Positions 35,213 through 44,059 of a stretch of 57,340 nucleotides of DNA are shown here, piece by piece. The notes under the pieces are model-generated. The model made no database searches. It had not been told where the DNA came from and worked only from the letters and a program-made list of their open reading frames with translations. Origin of the DNA: Planctomycetota bacterium (GTDB lineage Bacteria; Planctomycetota; Planctomycetia; Pirellulales; Thermoguttaceae); assembly GCA_029550925.1 (NCBI GenBank), contig JAKPGL010000128.1, forward strand, positions 1 to 57,340, written 5' to 3'. The stretch's first letter is position 1. The number at the start of each line of letters is the position of its first letter. Made by a program: the position numbers and the translations under genes.

Positions 35213-36974
35213 GACGACGCTGTCCTTTCGTAGCAATGAACTCGTCGATGGCTTGGAGCCATCGGTTGTATTCTTCTGTGCCTTCAGCGGAGTAGTTCCA
35301 GTTGCGGAACAGGTCCGAAATTTCAAACATGACCCGTCGGGCTTCCGCCTTGTCTTGGACCTTCAACTCGGTATCGACCACTTCCATGGCCTTGCGGAAG
35401 ACGAACTTCTGCCGTTGGGCCGGGGTGGCCCCATCCACTGCGTCGAAGGCGTTCTGCTGTAAATAGCAGTTGTCGAAGAAGTCGGCCTTCAGGGCAACAA
35501 TAAAGTCCTCCAGCGAAGTGCCTTCTTCGCCCACGACGGTCATCATCTGCCGAACTTCGTTGCCTTGTTGCAGAAGCCGACGCATCTTGAGCATATCGGC
35601 CTGGGGAATGATGCCCGGATACTTGCTCCAGGATTCCAGGGGGTCGATGGCCGGGTAACGGCGGGCGTCGCTTCGGGCGCGGGAAAGCCCGTGAAACGCG
35701 CCGACGACTTTCAGGGTGCCCTGGGTAACGGGTTCTTCGAAGTTGCCGCCCGCCGGGCTGACCGTGCCGCCAATCGTAAGCGAACCGACCCGGCCGTCGT
35801 TCAGTTCGATGGCGCCCGCCCGTTCGTAGAAGGCGGCGATTCGGCTCTCCAAGTAGGCCGGGAACGCCTCTTCCCCGGGGATTTCCTCCAGCCGGCCCGA
35901 TAGCTCCCGCATGGCCTGCGCCCATCGGGAGGTGGAGTCGGCCAGGAGCAACACGTTCAACCCCATCTGCCGATAGTATTCCCCGATCGTAGCGGCCGTA
36001 TAAACCGACGCCTCCCGGGCCGCCACCGGCATGGCCGACGTATTCACAATGATCACGGTCCGTTCCATCAGGGTCCGACCGGTCCGAGGGTCGGTCAGTT
36101 TGGGGAAATCCCGCAGGGTTTCGACCACTTCCCCGGCCCGTTCGCCGCAGGCGGCAATGATTACGATGTCGATCTCCGCGTTCCGGGAGGTGATCTGCTG
36201 CAAGACGGTCTTTCCGGCCCCGAACGGACCGGGAATGCAATACGTCCCGCCCCGCACCACCGGAAACATCGAGTCGATGATCCGCACGCGGGTAACCAAC
36301 GGCTCTTCAGGCATCAGACGCCGTCGGCAGACCATCAGCGGGCGTTTGACCGGCCAGCGCTGCTGCATCGAGACGGAATGCAAATCGCCGCTCCGATCCC
36401 GCAGCACCGCAATCTCCTGATCCACCGTGTAACTGCCGCGAGGTGCGATCTTCTCCACCACATACTCGCCCCGCCAACCGAACGGCGCCATGACGCAATG
36501 TTCGAAAATCCCTTCCGGTACAGTCCCTAAGGTATCCGCCGCTCGAACCCGTTGGCCGATGGAAACTTTCGGCGTAAACTCCCAACGTTTTTCCGTCGAG
36601 AGGGCCGGCAGATACATGCCCGGTTTCAAAAAGTAGCCGGCTTGTTTAGCTACCTCGGGCAGAGGATTTTGCAGACCGTCGTAAATCTGGCCCAAAAGCC
36701 CCGGTCCTAAATCCACCGAAAGCATCTGCTCGGTCAGTTCCACCGGGTCGCCCACTTTCAATCCCCGGGTTTCTTCAAATACCTGCAAGTCGGCCGCTTG
36801 ACCCCGGACCCGGATCACTTCGCTCAGAAGCCGGACCCCATCGGAGCGGATGCAGTAAGCGACCGAGTTCTGCACGACTCGGCCCTCGGCTTCGACGACG
36901 ACCAGGTTTCCATAGACGGCCCGGATTTTGGCGTTTGCGGCTTTTGGGACGGCTTGTTCGAGTTGGGTAGCCAT
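35205..36974 (-). CDS. atpA: V/A-type ATPase catalytic subunit A
   Basis: This 589-residue subunit hydrolyses or makes ATP in the head of the complex. The P-loop GPFGAGKT is at residues 249-256. The A-specific bulge domain is present (residues about 90-200), and later catalytic segments read [32 protein letters not shown] and [16 protein letters not shown]. The start at 36974 ([22 protein letters not shown]) fits the family; the frame runs 27 codons further upstream but without conserved sequence. The ribosome site is weak. The 234-bp gap to the upstream DUF2764 gene contains repeat sequences, so expression of A downward may depend on read-through. Confidence 0.96.
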   Translation of the reverse strand: MATQLEQAVPKAANAKIRAVYGNLVVVEAEGRVVQNSVAYCIRSDGVRLLSEVIRVRGQAADLQVFEETRGLKVGDPVELTEQMLSVDLGPGLLGQIYDGLQNPLPEVAKQAGYFLKPGMYLPALSTEKRWEFTPKVSIGQRVRAADTLGTVPEGIFEHCVMAPFGWRGEYVVEKIAPRGSYTVDQEIAVLRDRSGDLHSVSMQQRWPVKRPLMVCRRRLMPEEPLVTRVRIIDSMFPVVRGGTYCIPGPFGAGKTVLQQITSRNAEIDIVIIAACGERAGEVVETLRDFPKLTDPRTGRTLMERTVIIVNTSAMPVAAREASVYTAATIGEYYRQMGLNVLLLADSTSRWAQAMRELSGRLEEIPGEEAFPAYLESRIAAFYERAGAIELNDGRVGSLTIGGTVSPAGGNFEEPVTQGTLKVVGAFHGLSRARSDARRYPAIDPLESWSKYPGIIPQADMLKMRRLLQQGNEVRQMMTVVGEEGTSLEDFIVALKADFFDNCYLQQNAFDAVDGATPAQRQKFVFRKAMEVVDTELKVQDKAEARRVMFEISDLFRNWNYSAEGTEEYNRWLQAIDEFIATKGQRRHA

Positions 36975-37063
36975 GGCGATTGCTGGTTCCGATCCAAGGA
37001 AATGGAGTTTTGGTAAAAGGGGTGTATCCTCTTCTTCCTGCAAATGGAAATCCAAAAATATCT

Positions 37064-37184
37064 CTCCCCTAGGGCGGGAGACCGGCCAACCTCCGGCTGG
37101 CCGGGTGAGGGACCTTGGATTCTCGCTTTCGCGGGAATGACCTTAGAGGTCCCTTCCGCAAGAGCCCCCTCCGCGGGAATGACG
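37064..37184. repeat. Dispersed repeats inside the ATPase operon
   Basis: Between the DUF2764 and A genes lie, on the minus strand, a CCCTCACCCGGCC...GGGGAGAG unit (37064-37110), which matches 4268-4321. Next to it is a REP-like palindrome GGATTCTCGC...GCGGGAATGAC (37117-37141) and a partial copy ending near 37184. Their hairpins would lie in the operon messenger and may affect relative expression of E/DUF2764 against A-K. Confidence 0.75.
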
Positions 37185-37208
37185 CTAGGGGACCCCGCGG
37201 CTAAAGGA

Positions 37209-37919
37209 CTATGTTTTTGCTGCCAGGGCGGCTTGTTCCTCGCTGCTACGTTGCCATTGGGTCAGGAGCAAAAGCCGAAGGGCATAGACCAACAGTTCAT
37301 CTTCGGTGAAACTGAACCAGGCCTCGTTGGCCCGGCACCAGTCCCATCGGTTTCGCAGGACCACCCGCCATCCGGCCAGCGGCGTGGGCGCCGAGGCCCA
37401 TTCTCGGAGCATTTCGGTAAAATCGGCCTCCGGATCAGCCAGTTCGTGGGCCACCAGGTACTCCGAGGCTTCCAAACCGAGTCGTTTGGCTCGTTCTTGA
37501 GCCAGGGCATTTCGCAAGGCCACCTCCATCCGCACCCATCGGTCCAGAAAGGGGGAATTTTCGCTTTGGGCGGTCTGGGCGATATGGCGAAAATAGGCGG
37601 CCCACACCAAATCTGTCTGCAAGGCCCCAGACTCCGTTTCGGACTCCACTTCTGGAGGAACCAAAAACTCCGGCAGAGGGGCTTCGTTACGCACTTGAGC
37701 CAGTTGGAGCACCGACGGCGCAACCTGTTGCACCTCGCCAGCCAAAAAGGCTTCCCGTTGCAACAGGTCATCCGAAAGGAACACCAAACCTACCAGACGA
37801 CTATATCGACTGGCAGGACCGAGCCAATCCAGAAGCTCGTCAAAACCCATCGGCGGGGCTGTGCCAAGCTCTCCCAAGCCCGGTAGCGAAGCCAGCAAGT
37901 AGTACAGGTTCCCTGCCAT
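37209..37919 (-). CDS. DUF2764 protein of bacterial V-type ATPase operons
   Basis: The 236-residue product begins MAGNLYYLLASLPGLGELGTAPPMGFDELL, the typical start of the DUF2764 family found between E and A genes in bacterial V-type ATPase operons (for example Bacteroidetes and chlamydiae). It is soluble, helical and has no motif for catalysis. It probably stands in for subunit C, the socket joining the rotor ring to the central stalk, because no ordinary C gene is present; this is inference from position. It sits 120 bp after E and 234 bp before A. Two internal segments, DLVWAAYFRHIAQTAQ and RWVRMEVALRNALAQERAK, are in keeping with V-ATPase C-like helices. Confidence 0.85.
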   Translation of the reverse strand: MAGNLYYLLASLPGLGELGTAPPMGFDELLDWLGPASRYSRLVGLVFLSDDLLQREAFLAGEVQQVAPSVLQLAQVRNEAPLPEFLVPPEVESETESGALQTDLVWAAYFRHIAQTAQSENSPFLDRWVRMEVALRNALAQERAKRLGLEASEYLVAHELADPEADFTEMLREWASAPTPLAGWRVVLRNRWDWCRANEAWFSFTEDELLVYALRLLLLTQWQRSSEEQAALAAKT

Positions 37920-38039
37920 CCGAGGTCCTCGGCCGCCTAAACAGTCCTAAACAGTACTGAGTTTCTTCCTCTCCACGCCGCCGTTTCCATTAAGGTCCAA
38001 CCGGACAGTGCGCACCGCATGGGCCAGATGATTATCTTC

Positions 38040-38702
38040 TTAGCCCACCGAAGCCGGCACCGCCGAACTTGGCTTCGCCGATTCCCCCAGGGCCGATTGC
38101 AGCAGCTTCTGGACCTCCGGAGAAACCATCTCCATGAGGACCGCGGCCACGGATTCCGGCGTAACCTCCACCGCGCCGCCGGAAAGCCGATATTCGAAGC
38201 CCGCTTCGGTCAACGTGCCGTGCAATTCGACGGCCAATTCCTGGGGACATTCGGCGTTATGGAATGCGCCGATGGCCCATTGGCTGAGACGGCGGCGCAT
38301 CGGTTCGGAGACGTTGATCGTGATGAGGTCCTCTTTTTCGGCGTCGGCCTTGGCATATTGGCAGACGACCTCTCGGATCAAATCCCGTAGCAGACCATCG
38401 TCTTGCAATTGGACTTCGGCCGCTTGCCGCACCAGCAGCGCTAGGCCCTTTTCCAACGCCTCCCGAAGCCGATGGATCGTGTCTCGAGCGGCTAGTTTCA
38501 GTTCGGTTTGGGTGCGGGCGAGGATTTTTTCCCGTTCGGCCTGGGCGGCGGCGATGATCCGCTGGGCCTCGGCCTCGGCCTGCTGAAGCCGCTGGGCAGC
38601 CTGCTCTTCCGCCTCCCGGCGAATCGCTTCGGCCGCCTGACGACCTGCCTCCACCCCGTCCGCTTTTAACCGTTCGACAAACGTTTCCAAAGTAGCAGCC
38701 AT
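38040..38702 (-). CDS. atpE: V/A-type ATPase peripheral-stalk subunit E
   Basis: The 220-residue protein has the E-subunit layout: a long helical N-terminal half rich in Ala, Glu, Arg and Gln (residues 10-100, EAIRREAEEQAAQRLQQAEAEAQ region) for the peripheral stalk, followed by a mixed alpha/beta head domain (residues about 110-205) with EYRLSGGAVEVTPESVAAVLMEMV. It is the first gene of the operon, with an ATG at 38702. It would link stator subunit I to the A/B head. No separate G (or H) subunit gene was found, so E may work alone or with a G encoded elsewhere. Confidence 0.92.
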   Translation of the reverse strand: MAATLETFVERLKADGVEAGRQAAEAIRREAEEQAAQRLQQAEAEAQRIIAAAQAEREKILARTQTELKLAARDTIHRLREALEKGLALLVRQAAEVQLQDDGLLRDLIREVVCQYAKADAEKEDLITINVSEPMRRRLSQWAIGAFHNAECPQELAVELHGTLTEAGFEYRLSGGAVEVTPESVAAVLMEMVSPEVQKLLQSALGESAKPSSAVPASVG

Positions 38703-39218
38703 GGAATCGCATCCTTCTATAAAAAATACGCCCTCGATTCTTTCCCCACGTTCAGCGGTCTTCCCCTGGTGTCTTATCCAAGGATCGCTTCCTACGCTAT
38801 CCTAGCTTGTGGGGATTCTCGAAACAGAAAATTTTCGTCCGTTCTCAGTCCTTTGCCAAGGAAGCCTCCCTAAACAGGGTCTTGCTACCCCTATAATGGG
38901 GTAATCTCCATCAGGGGTTTTCGAATTTCCTGGGGGCATAGATTCCTATCTACAGGGGGTTCCCTCCCATCTCCTTCCTCCCAAAAAACTTGGGCCTTGG
39001 GCCTTCCCGTGTCGATCCAGGGGGAAAAGGTCCCAGGCTGAAAAAAATCCCTTTTTTCCTAAGACCAAGCCAGGGGGACTTGTTCGGCCCTTTCCTGGGG
39101 AGATAGCATTGTCAAACTGCCGGAATTCCTCTTGGCCCCCTGGGAACAAGGAACTACAAAATATTATAGACTATCACATTTCCCTAAAACCGAAAAGCTA
39201 CCGAAAGGATCCTGCTCC
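38703..39218. other. Divergent control region of the ATPase operon and greA
   Basis: This 516-bp spacer must hold promoters for both directions. I see an ACCCC-TATAAT-GGGGT palindrome at 38888-38903 and an AT-rich AATATTATAGACTATC patch near 39161-39176, but no -35 box at a proper distance for either. Several G-tracts and C-tracts occur (38940-39060). No gene is apparent. Confidence 0.4.
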
Positions 39219-39701
39219 ATGACCGATCCCATCCCGATGACCCGCGCCGGCTACGATAAACTCAAGGCCGAGCTCCAACATCTGGAAACCGTGGAATTGC
39301 CGAAGGTGTTGGATCGGCTGGCCAAGGCCCGGGCCGAAGGCGATTTGAGCGAAAACGCCGAATATCAATTTAGCCAGGAAAGCCGACTCCTGCTGGAAGC
39401 CCGCATTCGGGACTATCGCGACCGATTGGCCCGGGCGTATTTGGTTGATTCTGCGCAGATGCCTCGCGATCAGGTCGCCTTTGGGGCCGTCGTTCGCGTC
39501 AAGGACCTCGACACCGGCGAAGAGGAAGAGTTCTCTCTGGTCGGCGCCGGCGAAGATGACCCCAACGCCAATAAAATTCTCATCACCTGTCCCTTGGCCC
39601 AGGGATTGGTCGGCAAACGAGTGGGCGAAGTGGCCGAAATCCAAGTTCCCGCCGGTCTGCTGCGGTTTGAAATCCTACAGATCCGCTACGAAGAAGGCTG
39701 A
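39219..39701 (+). CDS. greA: Transcription elongation factor GreA
   Basis: GreA enters the RNA polymerase secondary channel and stimulates cleavage of backtracked RNA. The 160-residue length is standard. The N-terminal coiled coil (residues about 8-75) carries the tip acids in ARAEGDLSENAEY (D42 and E45), and the C-terminal FKBP-like domain follows with AFGAVVRVKDLDTGEEEEFSLVG and AQGLVGKRVGEVAEIQVP. The ATG at 39219 has AAAGGATCC before it; the frame continues upstream but without similarity. The acidic EEEE stretch in the middle of the C-domain is slightly longer than usual. It is single-gene. Confidence 0.95.
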   Translation: MTDPIPMTRAGYDKLKAELQHLETVELPKVLDRLAKARAEGDLSENAEYQFSQESRLLLEARIRDYRDRLARAYLVDSAQMPRDQVAFGAVVRVKDLDTGEEEEFSLVGAGEDDPNANKILITCPLAQGLVGKRVGEVAEIQVPAGLLRFEILQIRYEEG

Positions 39702-39744
39702 GACGCTCTGGTTCGGGAAATCCGCTGCTCTCTGCCAGAGCGTC
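39702..39744 (+). terminator. Hairpin after greA
   Basis: GACGCTCTGG (39702-39711) begins directly after the greA stop codon and pairs perfectly with CCAGAGCGTC (39735-39744), with a 23-base loop. No T-run follows, so it could act as a 3'-end stabiliser as much as a terminator. Confidence 0.5.
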
Positions 39745-39750
39745 CAAAAC

Positions 39751-39960
39751 CCAGCCTCGTAACAGGTTAGCCGAATGCAGCACCTTGTCATTCCCGCGCA
39801 AGCGGAAATCTAGGCTTCTTGCAGCCACTACTTGGGAGGAATAACAAAGTAGTCGCCTCATAGGACCCTGGATTCCCGCTAGAGCGGGAATGACAATCCA
39901 GGGCAAATTTCGCTCTAAAATAAGCCCCCTTTGCATTCGGCTAAGGTGTTACCCAGCCTC
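39751..39960. mobile_element. MITE-like element C with 8-bp target duplication
   Basis: A 194-bp element (39759-39952) has terminal inverted repeats of 21 bp, with 19 positions matching: the left end begins GTAACAGGTTAGCCGAATGC (from 39759), and the right end (39932-39952) is the near-complement ending AAGGTGTTAC. The same 8-mer CCAGCCTC flanks both sides (39751-39758 and 39953-39960). Two REP-like palindromes (39787-39810 and 39870-39894) lie inside. There is no coding capacity. A solo end of the family, about 90 bp, is at 57001; shorter ends are at 4091 and 17523. Confidence 0.85.
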
Positions 39961-40184
39961 TAATCCATTCCAACAGCGATCCATCCCTTGGCGCATAGGA
40001 ATCTCGTCCCCTGACGCTGGGAGGAGTCTGTAGTTTTTTTTGAGTGAACCGATTACAATCTTTCTTGCTTGCCGGAGTTTTCTACGGGGGCGTTTTTCCC
40101 CGAGGGGCCAGGTTCGGACGGCCGACTGGGTGGCTGGGTTGGCCGGGTTGGCGGAACTCCACCGGACACAAGGAGTCGGGACGC
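39953..40184. other. Short region upstream of the sugar ABC operon
   Basis: Between element C and the ABC operon lies 232 bp with an eight-T run (40036-40040 region) and a possible TACAAT box. No -35 box stands at a proper distance, and no catabolite-type operator was recognised. The frame of the next gene is open upstream of its ATG but not conserved. Confidence 0.35.
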
Positions 40185-41168
40185 ATGAAACGATCGGTTT
40201 GGCCGGGTTGGTGTGGGATTTGGATTGGGGCCGTGTTGTTGGCTTTGGGAGGGTGCGGCCAGGGGCAGGAGGGGATCACCGTGGCCGTGATTCCGAAAAG
40301 TATGGGGGAAGACTTTTGGGGTACGGTGGAACAGGGCGCCCGTGCCGCCGCCGCAGATTTAGGCGTGCAGATCGAATGGCAGGGGCCGCTCACCGAGACC
40401 GATCACGCCGCTCAAAACAGCATCCTGGAAAACATGGTAAACCGAGGGGTCCAGGGCGTGGCCATTGCCCCGCTGGATCGCAAAGCCTCTCGCAAACCCG
40501 TGGAAAATGCGGTGCAGGCTGGGATCCCTGTGGTGGTCTTCGATTCCGAACTGGATAGCGACGCCTATGTGAGTTTTGTGGCCACCAACAACGAACAAGG
40601 TGGTCGGCTTGGTGCGGAGCACTTGGCCAAACTGTTGGGCGGCAAGGGCCGGGTCATGTGTATGCGGTTTGTCCAAGGCACCGGCAGCACCGAAGCACGG
40701 GCCAAGGGGTTTCTGGAGGCGGCCAAGACGGCCGGGTTGACCGTGGTTGCGGATCCCCACGCCGAAGACGCCACCGTAGCCGGCTGTAAAAAGACCGCGA
40801 TGAATACCCTGGAAAGTCTTGTCAAACAGGGCCGACTCGAACTGGACGGCATTTTCGCCTGCAACGATCGGTCCACGATGGGGGTTCTGGAAGCCCTGCA
40901 GGACCTGGCCAAAAGCGGCGTGCATATCCAGGTGCGTTTTGTCGGCTTTGATTTTACGCCCCGGCTAGTCGAGGGCGTGCAGAAAGCGGAGATAGACGCT
41001 CTGGTCGTCCAGAATCCCTACAAGATGGGCTATATGGCCGTCGAAGTCCTCGTCAAGCATCTCCGGGGGGAACCGGTGGAAAAGTTTTACGACACCGGCG
41101 TCCAGGTGGCTACCAAAGAGCGTCTGGAAAAAGAGCCGGAAATCCGCAAATTGGTAGGCCTGAAGTAA
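40185..41168 (+). CDS. Sugar ABC transporter substrate-binding lipoprotein
   Basis: The 327-residue protein is a periplasmic-binding protein of the ribose/galactose type (pfam peripla_BP_4). A lipobox LLALGGC (Cys24) indicates lipid anchoring. The mature protein starts ITVAVIPKSMGEDFWGTVEQGA, includes VQGVAIAPLDRKA and GIPVVVFDSELDSD, TNNEQGGRLGAEHL, and the hinge-proximal NDRSTMGVLEAL and FVGFDFTPRLVEGV. It catches a sugar and delivers it to the permease encoded two genes on. The ATG at 40185 follows AAGGAGTCGGGACGC. First gene of a three-gene operon. The specific sugar cannot be told from sequence. Confidence 0.92.
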   Translation: MKRSVWPGWCGIWIGAVLLALGGCGQGQEGITVAVIPKSMGEDFWGTVEQGARAAAADLGVQIEWQGPLTETDHAAQNSILENMVNRGVQGVAIAPLDRKASRKPVENAVQAGIPVVVFDSELDSDAYVSFVATNNEQGGRLGAEHLAKLLGGKGRVMCMRFVQGTGSTEARAKGFLEAAKTAGLTVVADPHAEDATVAGCKKTAMNTLESLVKQGRLELDGIFACNDRSTMGVLEALQDLAKSGVHIQVRFVGFDFTPRLVEGVQKAEIDALVVQNPYKMGYMAVEVLVKHLRGEPVEKFYDTGVQVATKERLEKEPEIRKLVGLK

Positions 41169-41235
41169 GCCGACCTATCCCCGCCGGGAAAAACCAATTG
41201 CTTCGGACGGCGCAGCCGTCCACAGGACTAGAACC

Positions 41236-42786
41236 ATGGGAACCGTTGCTCGTTTGCAGATGCAAGATGTGCATAAACGGTTTGGGGCTACCTGGGCCTT
41301 GCGAGGGGTCAATCTGTCGATCCTGCCCGGCGAGGTTCACGCTTTGGTAGGCGAAAACGGGGCGGGCAAAAGCACGCTGATGAAGGTCCTCTCCGGCGCG
41401 GTCTTGCCGGACCGCGGCCAAATCTGGCTGGACGGCCAACCGTTTACGCCCGGCAGTCCCCTTCACGCCCGGCAGGCCGGGATCGCCATGATCTATCAAG
41501 AGCTTTCGCTGGCTCCGCATCTAACAGTGATGGAAAACATCCTGCTGGGCATGGAACCGCATTGGGGCCCCTGGGTGCTTTGGGGAAAAATGCGCCGTCA
41601 GGCCGCCCTCGCTTTGGCGGCTTTGGAAATTGCCGACATTCCCTTGGACAAGCCGGTCCGGGAGCTTTCGGTGGCCCAGCAGCAACTGGTCGAAATCGCA
41701 CGGGCCATGGCGATGGAATCCCGGGTGCTCATCCTCGATGAACCCACCAGCAGCCTGACTCAACAGGAAATACCGAAACTGTTTTCGCTCATTCGTCGGC
41801 TGAAGGCCCGTGGCCATTCGATTGTGTATATCTCCCATTTTCTGGAGGAGGTGCAGCAGATCAGCGATCGGTTCACCGTGCTTCGGGACGGGCAGACGGT
41901 CGGCGCCGGACACACCAGCCAGACGAGCATCGATCAGATCGCGGCGATGATGGTAGGCCGCGAGATTCGAGAGCTTTATCCTCGGTCTCGGCGACGGCCT
42001 GGAGAGGTGGTTTTAGAGGTAGAGCATCTTTCTGGGCCGGGCAAACCGCTGGGCGCCAGCCTCCAACTGCGCCGGGGGGAGGTGTTGGGCATTGCCGGTC
42101 TGGTTGGTGCGGGCCGAACCGAACTGCTCCGCACCATTTTCGGCCTGGCGCCGGTGCGAGCGGGCAAGATTCGCATCGGCGCTTGGCTTGGGCCTGGCAG
42201 CCCGCCGCATCGGTGGCGGCAGGGCATCGGTTACCTGAGCGAAGATCGGAAACAGGAGGGCCTGGCCTTGGGGCTTTCCTTGGCCGACAATATCACCCTG
42301 GCCCGGCTCGATGGATTGGGACCGGGCTTTTTCGTTTGGCCTAGCCGACAAGCAGACGCCTGTCGATTTTGGATTGAGAAAATTCCCATCCGGTGTCAAT
42401 CTCCGTGGCAACCGGCCAGCGCCCTGTCGGGCGGCAATCAACAGAAGGTTGCCTTGGCCCGGCTTCTACACGCCGATGTGGATGTCCTGCTTCTGGACGA
42501 GCCGACCCGCGGCATCGACGTGGGCAGTAAGGCCCAGATTTACCAATTGATCGACGAATTGGTCGTCGGAAATCCAGCCCAAGGCCGTCGGCCCAAGGCG
42601 GTCCTGATGGCGAGCAGCAGTTTGCCTGAGCTATTGGGGCTTTGCGACCGGATCGGGGTGATGTGCCGGGGCCGATTGGTCGAGGTACGTCCGGCCCCGC
42701 AGTGGACAGAACATGAGCTGATATTGGCGGCCACCGGCCCCGCCGACTCTGCTCCCAATCCGCCAGTCGTAAGATCATCCCCATAA
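41236..42786 (+). CDS. Sugar ABC transporter ATPase, two ABC domains
   Basis: This 516-residue protein is of the RbsA/MglA/XylG type with two fused ABC domains. The first has Walker A GENGAGKST (residues 39-47), signature VRELSVAQQQLVEIARA and Walker B VLILDEPTSSLTQ. The second has the degenerate Walker A GLVGAGRTEL (near 288) typical of this class, signature SALSGGNQQKVALARLL and Walker B VLLLDEPTRGIDVG. It powers the permease in the next gene. It lies 67 bp after the binding protein and 33 bp before the permease. A C-terminal tail of about 20 residues is Pro/Ser-rich. Confidence 0.94.
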   Translation: MGTVARLQMQDVHKRFGATWALRGVNLSILPGEVHALVGENGAGKSTLMKVLSGAVLPDRGQIWLDGQPFTPGSPLHARQAGIAMIYQELSLAPHLTVMENILLGMEPHWGPWVLWGKMRRQAALALAALEIADIPLDKPVRELSVAQQQLVEIARAMAMESRVLILDEPTSSLTQQEIPKLFSLIRRLKARGHSIVYISHFLEEVQQISDRFTVLRDGQTVGAGHTSQTSIDQIAAMMVGREIRELYPRSRRRPGEVVLEVEHLSGPGKPLGASLQLRRGEVLGIAGLVGAGRTELLRTIFGLAPVRAGKIRIGAWLGPGSPPHRWRQGIGYLSEDRKQEGLALGLSLADNITLARLDGLGPGFFVWPSRQADACRFWIEKIPIRCQSPWQPASALSGGNQQKVALARLLHADVDVLLLDEPTRGIDVGSKAQIYQLIDELVVGNPAQGRRPKAVLMASSSLPELLGLCDRIGVMCRGRLVEVRPAPQWTEHELILAATGPADSAPNPPVVRSSP

Positions 42787-42819
42787 CAATAACCTTTGTC
42801 TATCTACCAGGGAGTTGGT

Positions 42820-43950
42820 ATGAGTAACCAGCCCATCTTGCCGTCGCCGGAAACTTCGGAAACTGTTGAGCCTGTTTTGCAGAAAGGGGATGTCGGTCCG
42901 TCAGGAGACTGGCGGAGGTTTTGGGATCCGGGAGTTCTGGGCCGACTCTTGGCGTTGGTGCTAATTTTTACATTTTTCGCCTTTGCCGTCCAAGGCGGCA
43001 GTTTCTACAAACTCCGGAATCTGGAAAGTGTTTTGCGTCAGTCGGCCGTCTATGCCACAGCCGCCCTGGGGATGACCATGATCATTATCGCCGGCGGGAT
43101 TGACCTTTCGATCGGGTCGGTCATCGCGTTGACCGGGGTGGTCGTAGCCTGGGTGCTGACTCTGCCCCAGAGCGTTTCCGCCGCCCCGGCAGGCAGTAGC
43201 CCGGCGAATTATTGGATTCACGATTGGCCGGTTCTACTTCCCTGTTTGGCGGTGCTGGCTGGCGTAGGGGCGGCCACCCTGGCCGGACTGCTGAACGGAC
43301 TTTTCTGCGTCGGGCTGCGGATCGTCCCCTTCGTGGTTACCCTGGGTACCATGATGATTTATCGCGGTCTGGCCAAGATCATCGCTCAAGAACGGCCGAT
43401 TTATCCACCAGCCAGTTGGCTCAGCGGCCTTATGGATCCTACCCTTACCACCCAAAGCCCCCAGCGCTGGATGCTTTTGCCGCCGGGCGTGTGGCTGCTG
43501 TTGCTTGCTGCGGTCGTCGCAGCCGTCATGCTTCGTTATACCCGCTTGGGCCGACATATCTACGCCGTGGGATCCAATGCGGAGACGGCCCGATTGTGCG
43601 GCGTCAGCGTCGGGCGTACGAAGATCATCGTCTATACTCTGGGCGGCTTTTTCGGCGGACTGGCCGGCCTGATGGAGTTCTCCTGGATCGGCGGCGTCGG
43701 CATTCCCACCACCGCCACCGGCTATGAATTGGCGATCATTGCTGCGGTGGTCATCGGCGGCGGCAGCCTCAGCGGCGGCGAAGGCTCGATCCTCGGCTCC
43801 CTGATCGGCGCTCTGATCATCACCGTGCTTTCCATGGGCGGCCAACAGATGGGCTGGCCACGCCCGGTCCAGGAAATGGCCATCGGCGCGATCTTGATCG
43901 GCGCAGTGGCCTTGGACTATTGGCAACGCCGCTGGAGACGCAAAGAATAG
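42820..43950 (+). CDS. Sugar ABC transporter permease, RbsC-type
   Basis: The 376-residue protein has an N-terminal cytoplasmic extension of about 45 residues and then eight to ten hydrophobic helices. The conserved BPD_transp_2 segment GMTMIIIAGGIDLSIGSVIALTGV is visible near residue 90, with YAVGSNAETARLCGVSVGRTKI in the cytoplasmic loop that contacts the ATPase, followed by AAVVIGGGSLSGGEGSILGSLIGAL. It forms a homodimeric pore for monosaccharides. I take ATG 42820 (AGGGAG six bases before); a start at 42796 would add eight residues. It is the last gene of the operon, followed by a hairpin. No kinase or isomerase gene for the sugar is adjacent. Confidence 0.93.
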   Translation: MSNQPILPSPETSETVEPVLQKGDVGPSGDWRRFWDPGVLGRLLALVLIFTFFAFAVQGGSFYKLRNLESVLRQSAVYATAALGMTMIIIAGGIDLSIGSVIALTGVVVAWVLTLPQSVSAAPAGSSPANYWIHDWPVLLPCLAVLAGVGAATLAGLLNGLFCVGLRIVPFVVTLGTMMIYRGLAKIIAQERPIYPPASWLSGLMDPTLTTQSPQRWMLLPPGVWLLLLAAVVAAVMLRYTRLGRHIYAVGSNAETARLCGVSVGRTKIIVYTLGGFFGGLAGLMEFSWIGGVGIPTTATGYELAIIAAVVIGGGSLSGGEGSILGSLIGALIITVLSMGGQQMGWPRPVQEMAIGAILIGAVALDYWQRRWRRKE

Positions 43951-43953
43951 ACT

Positions 43954-43973
43954 TCCCGGAACATTTTCCGGGA
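43954..43973 (+). terminator. Terminator-like hairpin after sugar ABC operon
   Basis: TCCCGGAA (43954-43961) and TTCCGGGA (43966-43973) form a perfect 8-bp stem with a 4-base loop, starting three bases after the stop codon. No T-tract follows. It stands between convergent genes and could work in both directions. Confidence 0.6.
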
Positions 43974-44059
43974 GTATCGAACAGATGCGGCGGCGCTGGG
44001 GAAAAAGGTTCTCGCCCCGAAGGGATCGCTGCGGTCGGCCCCGCAGGCTAGGGGAACTC

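Noticed and set aside
38888-38903. TATAAT within an ACCCC...GGGGT palindrome as a promoter
   Set aside because: No -35 box at 16-18 bases on either strand, so it is mentioned only within the spacer entry.
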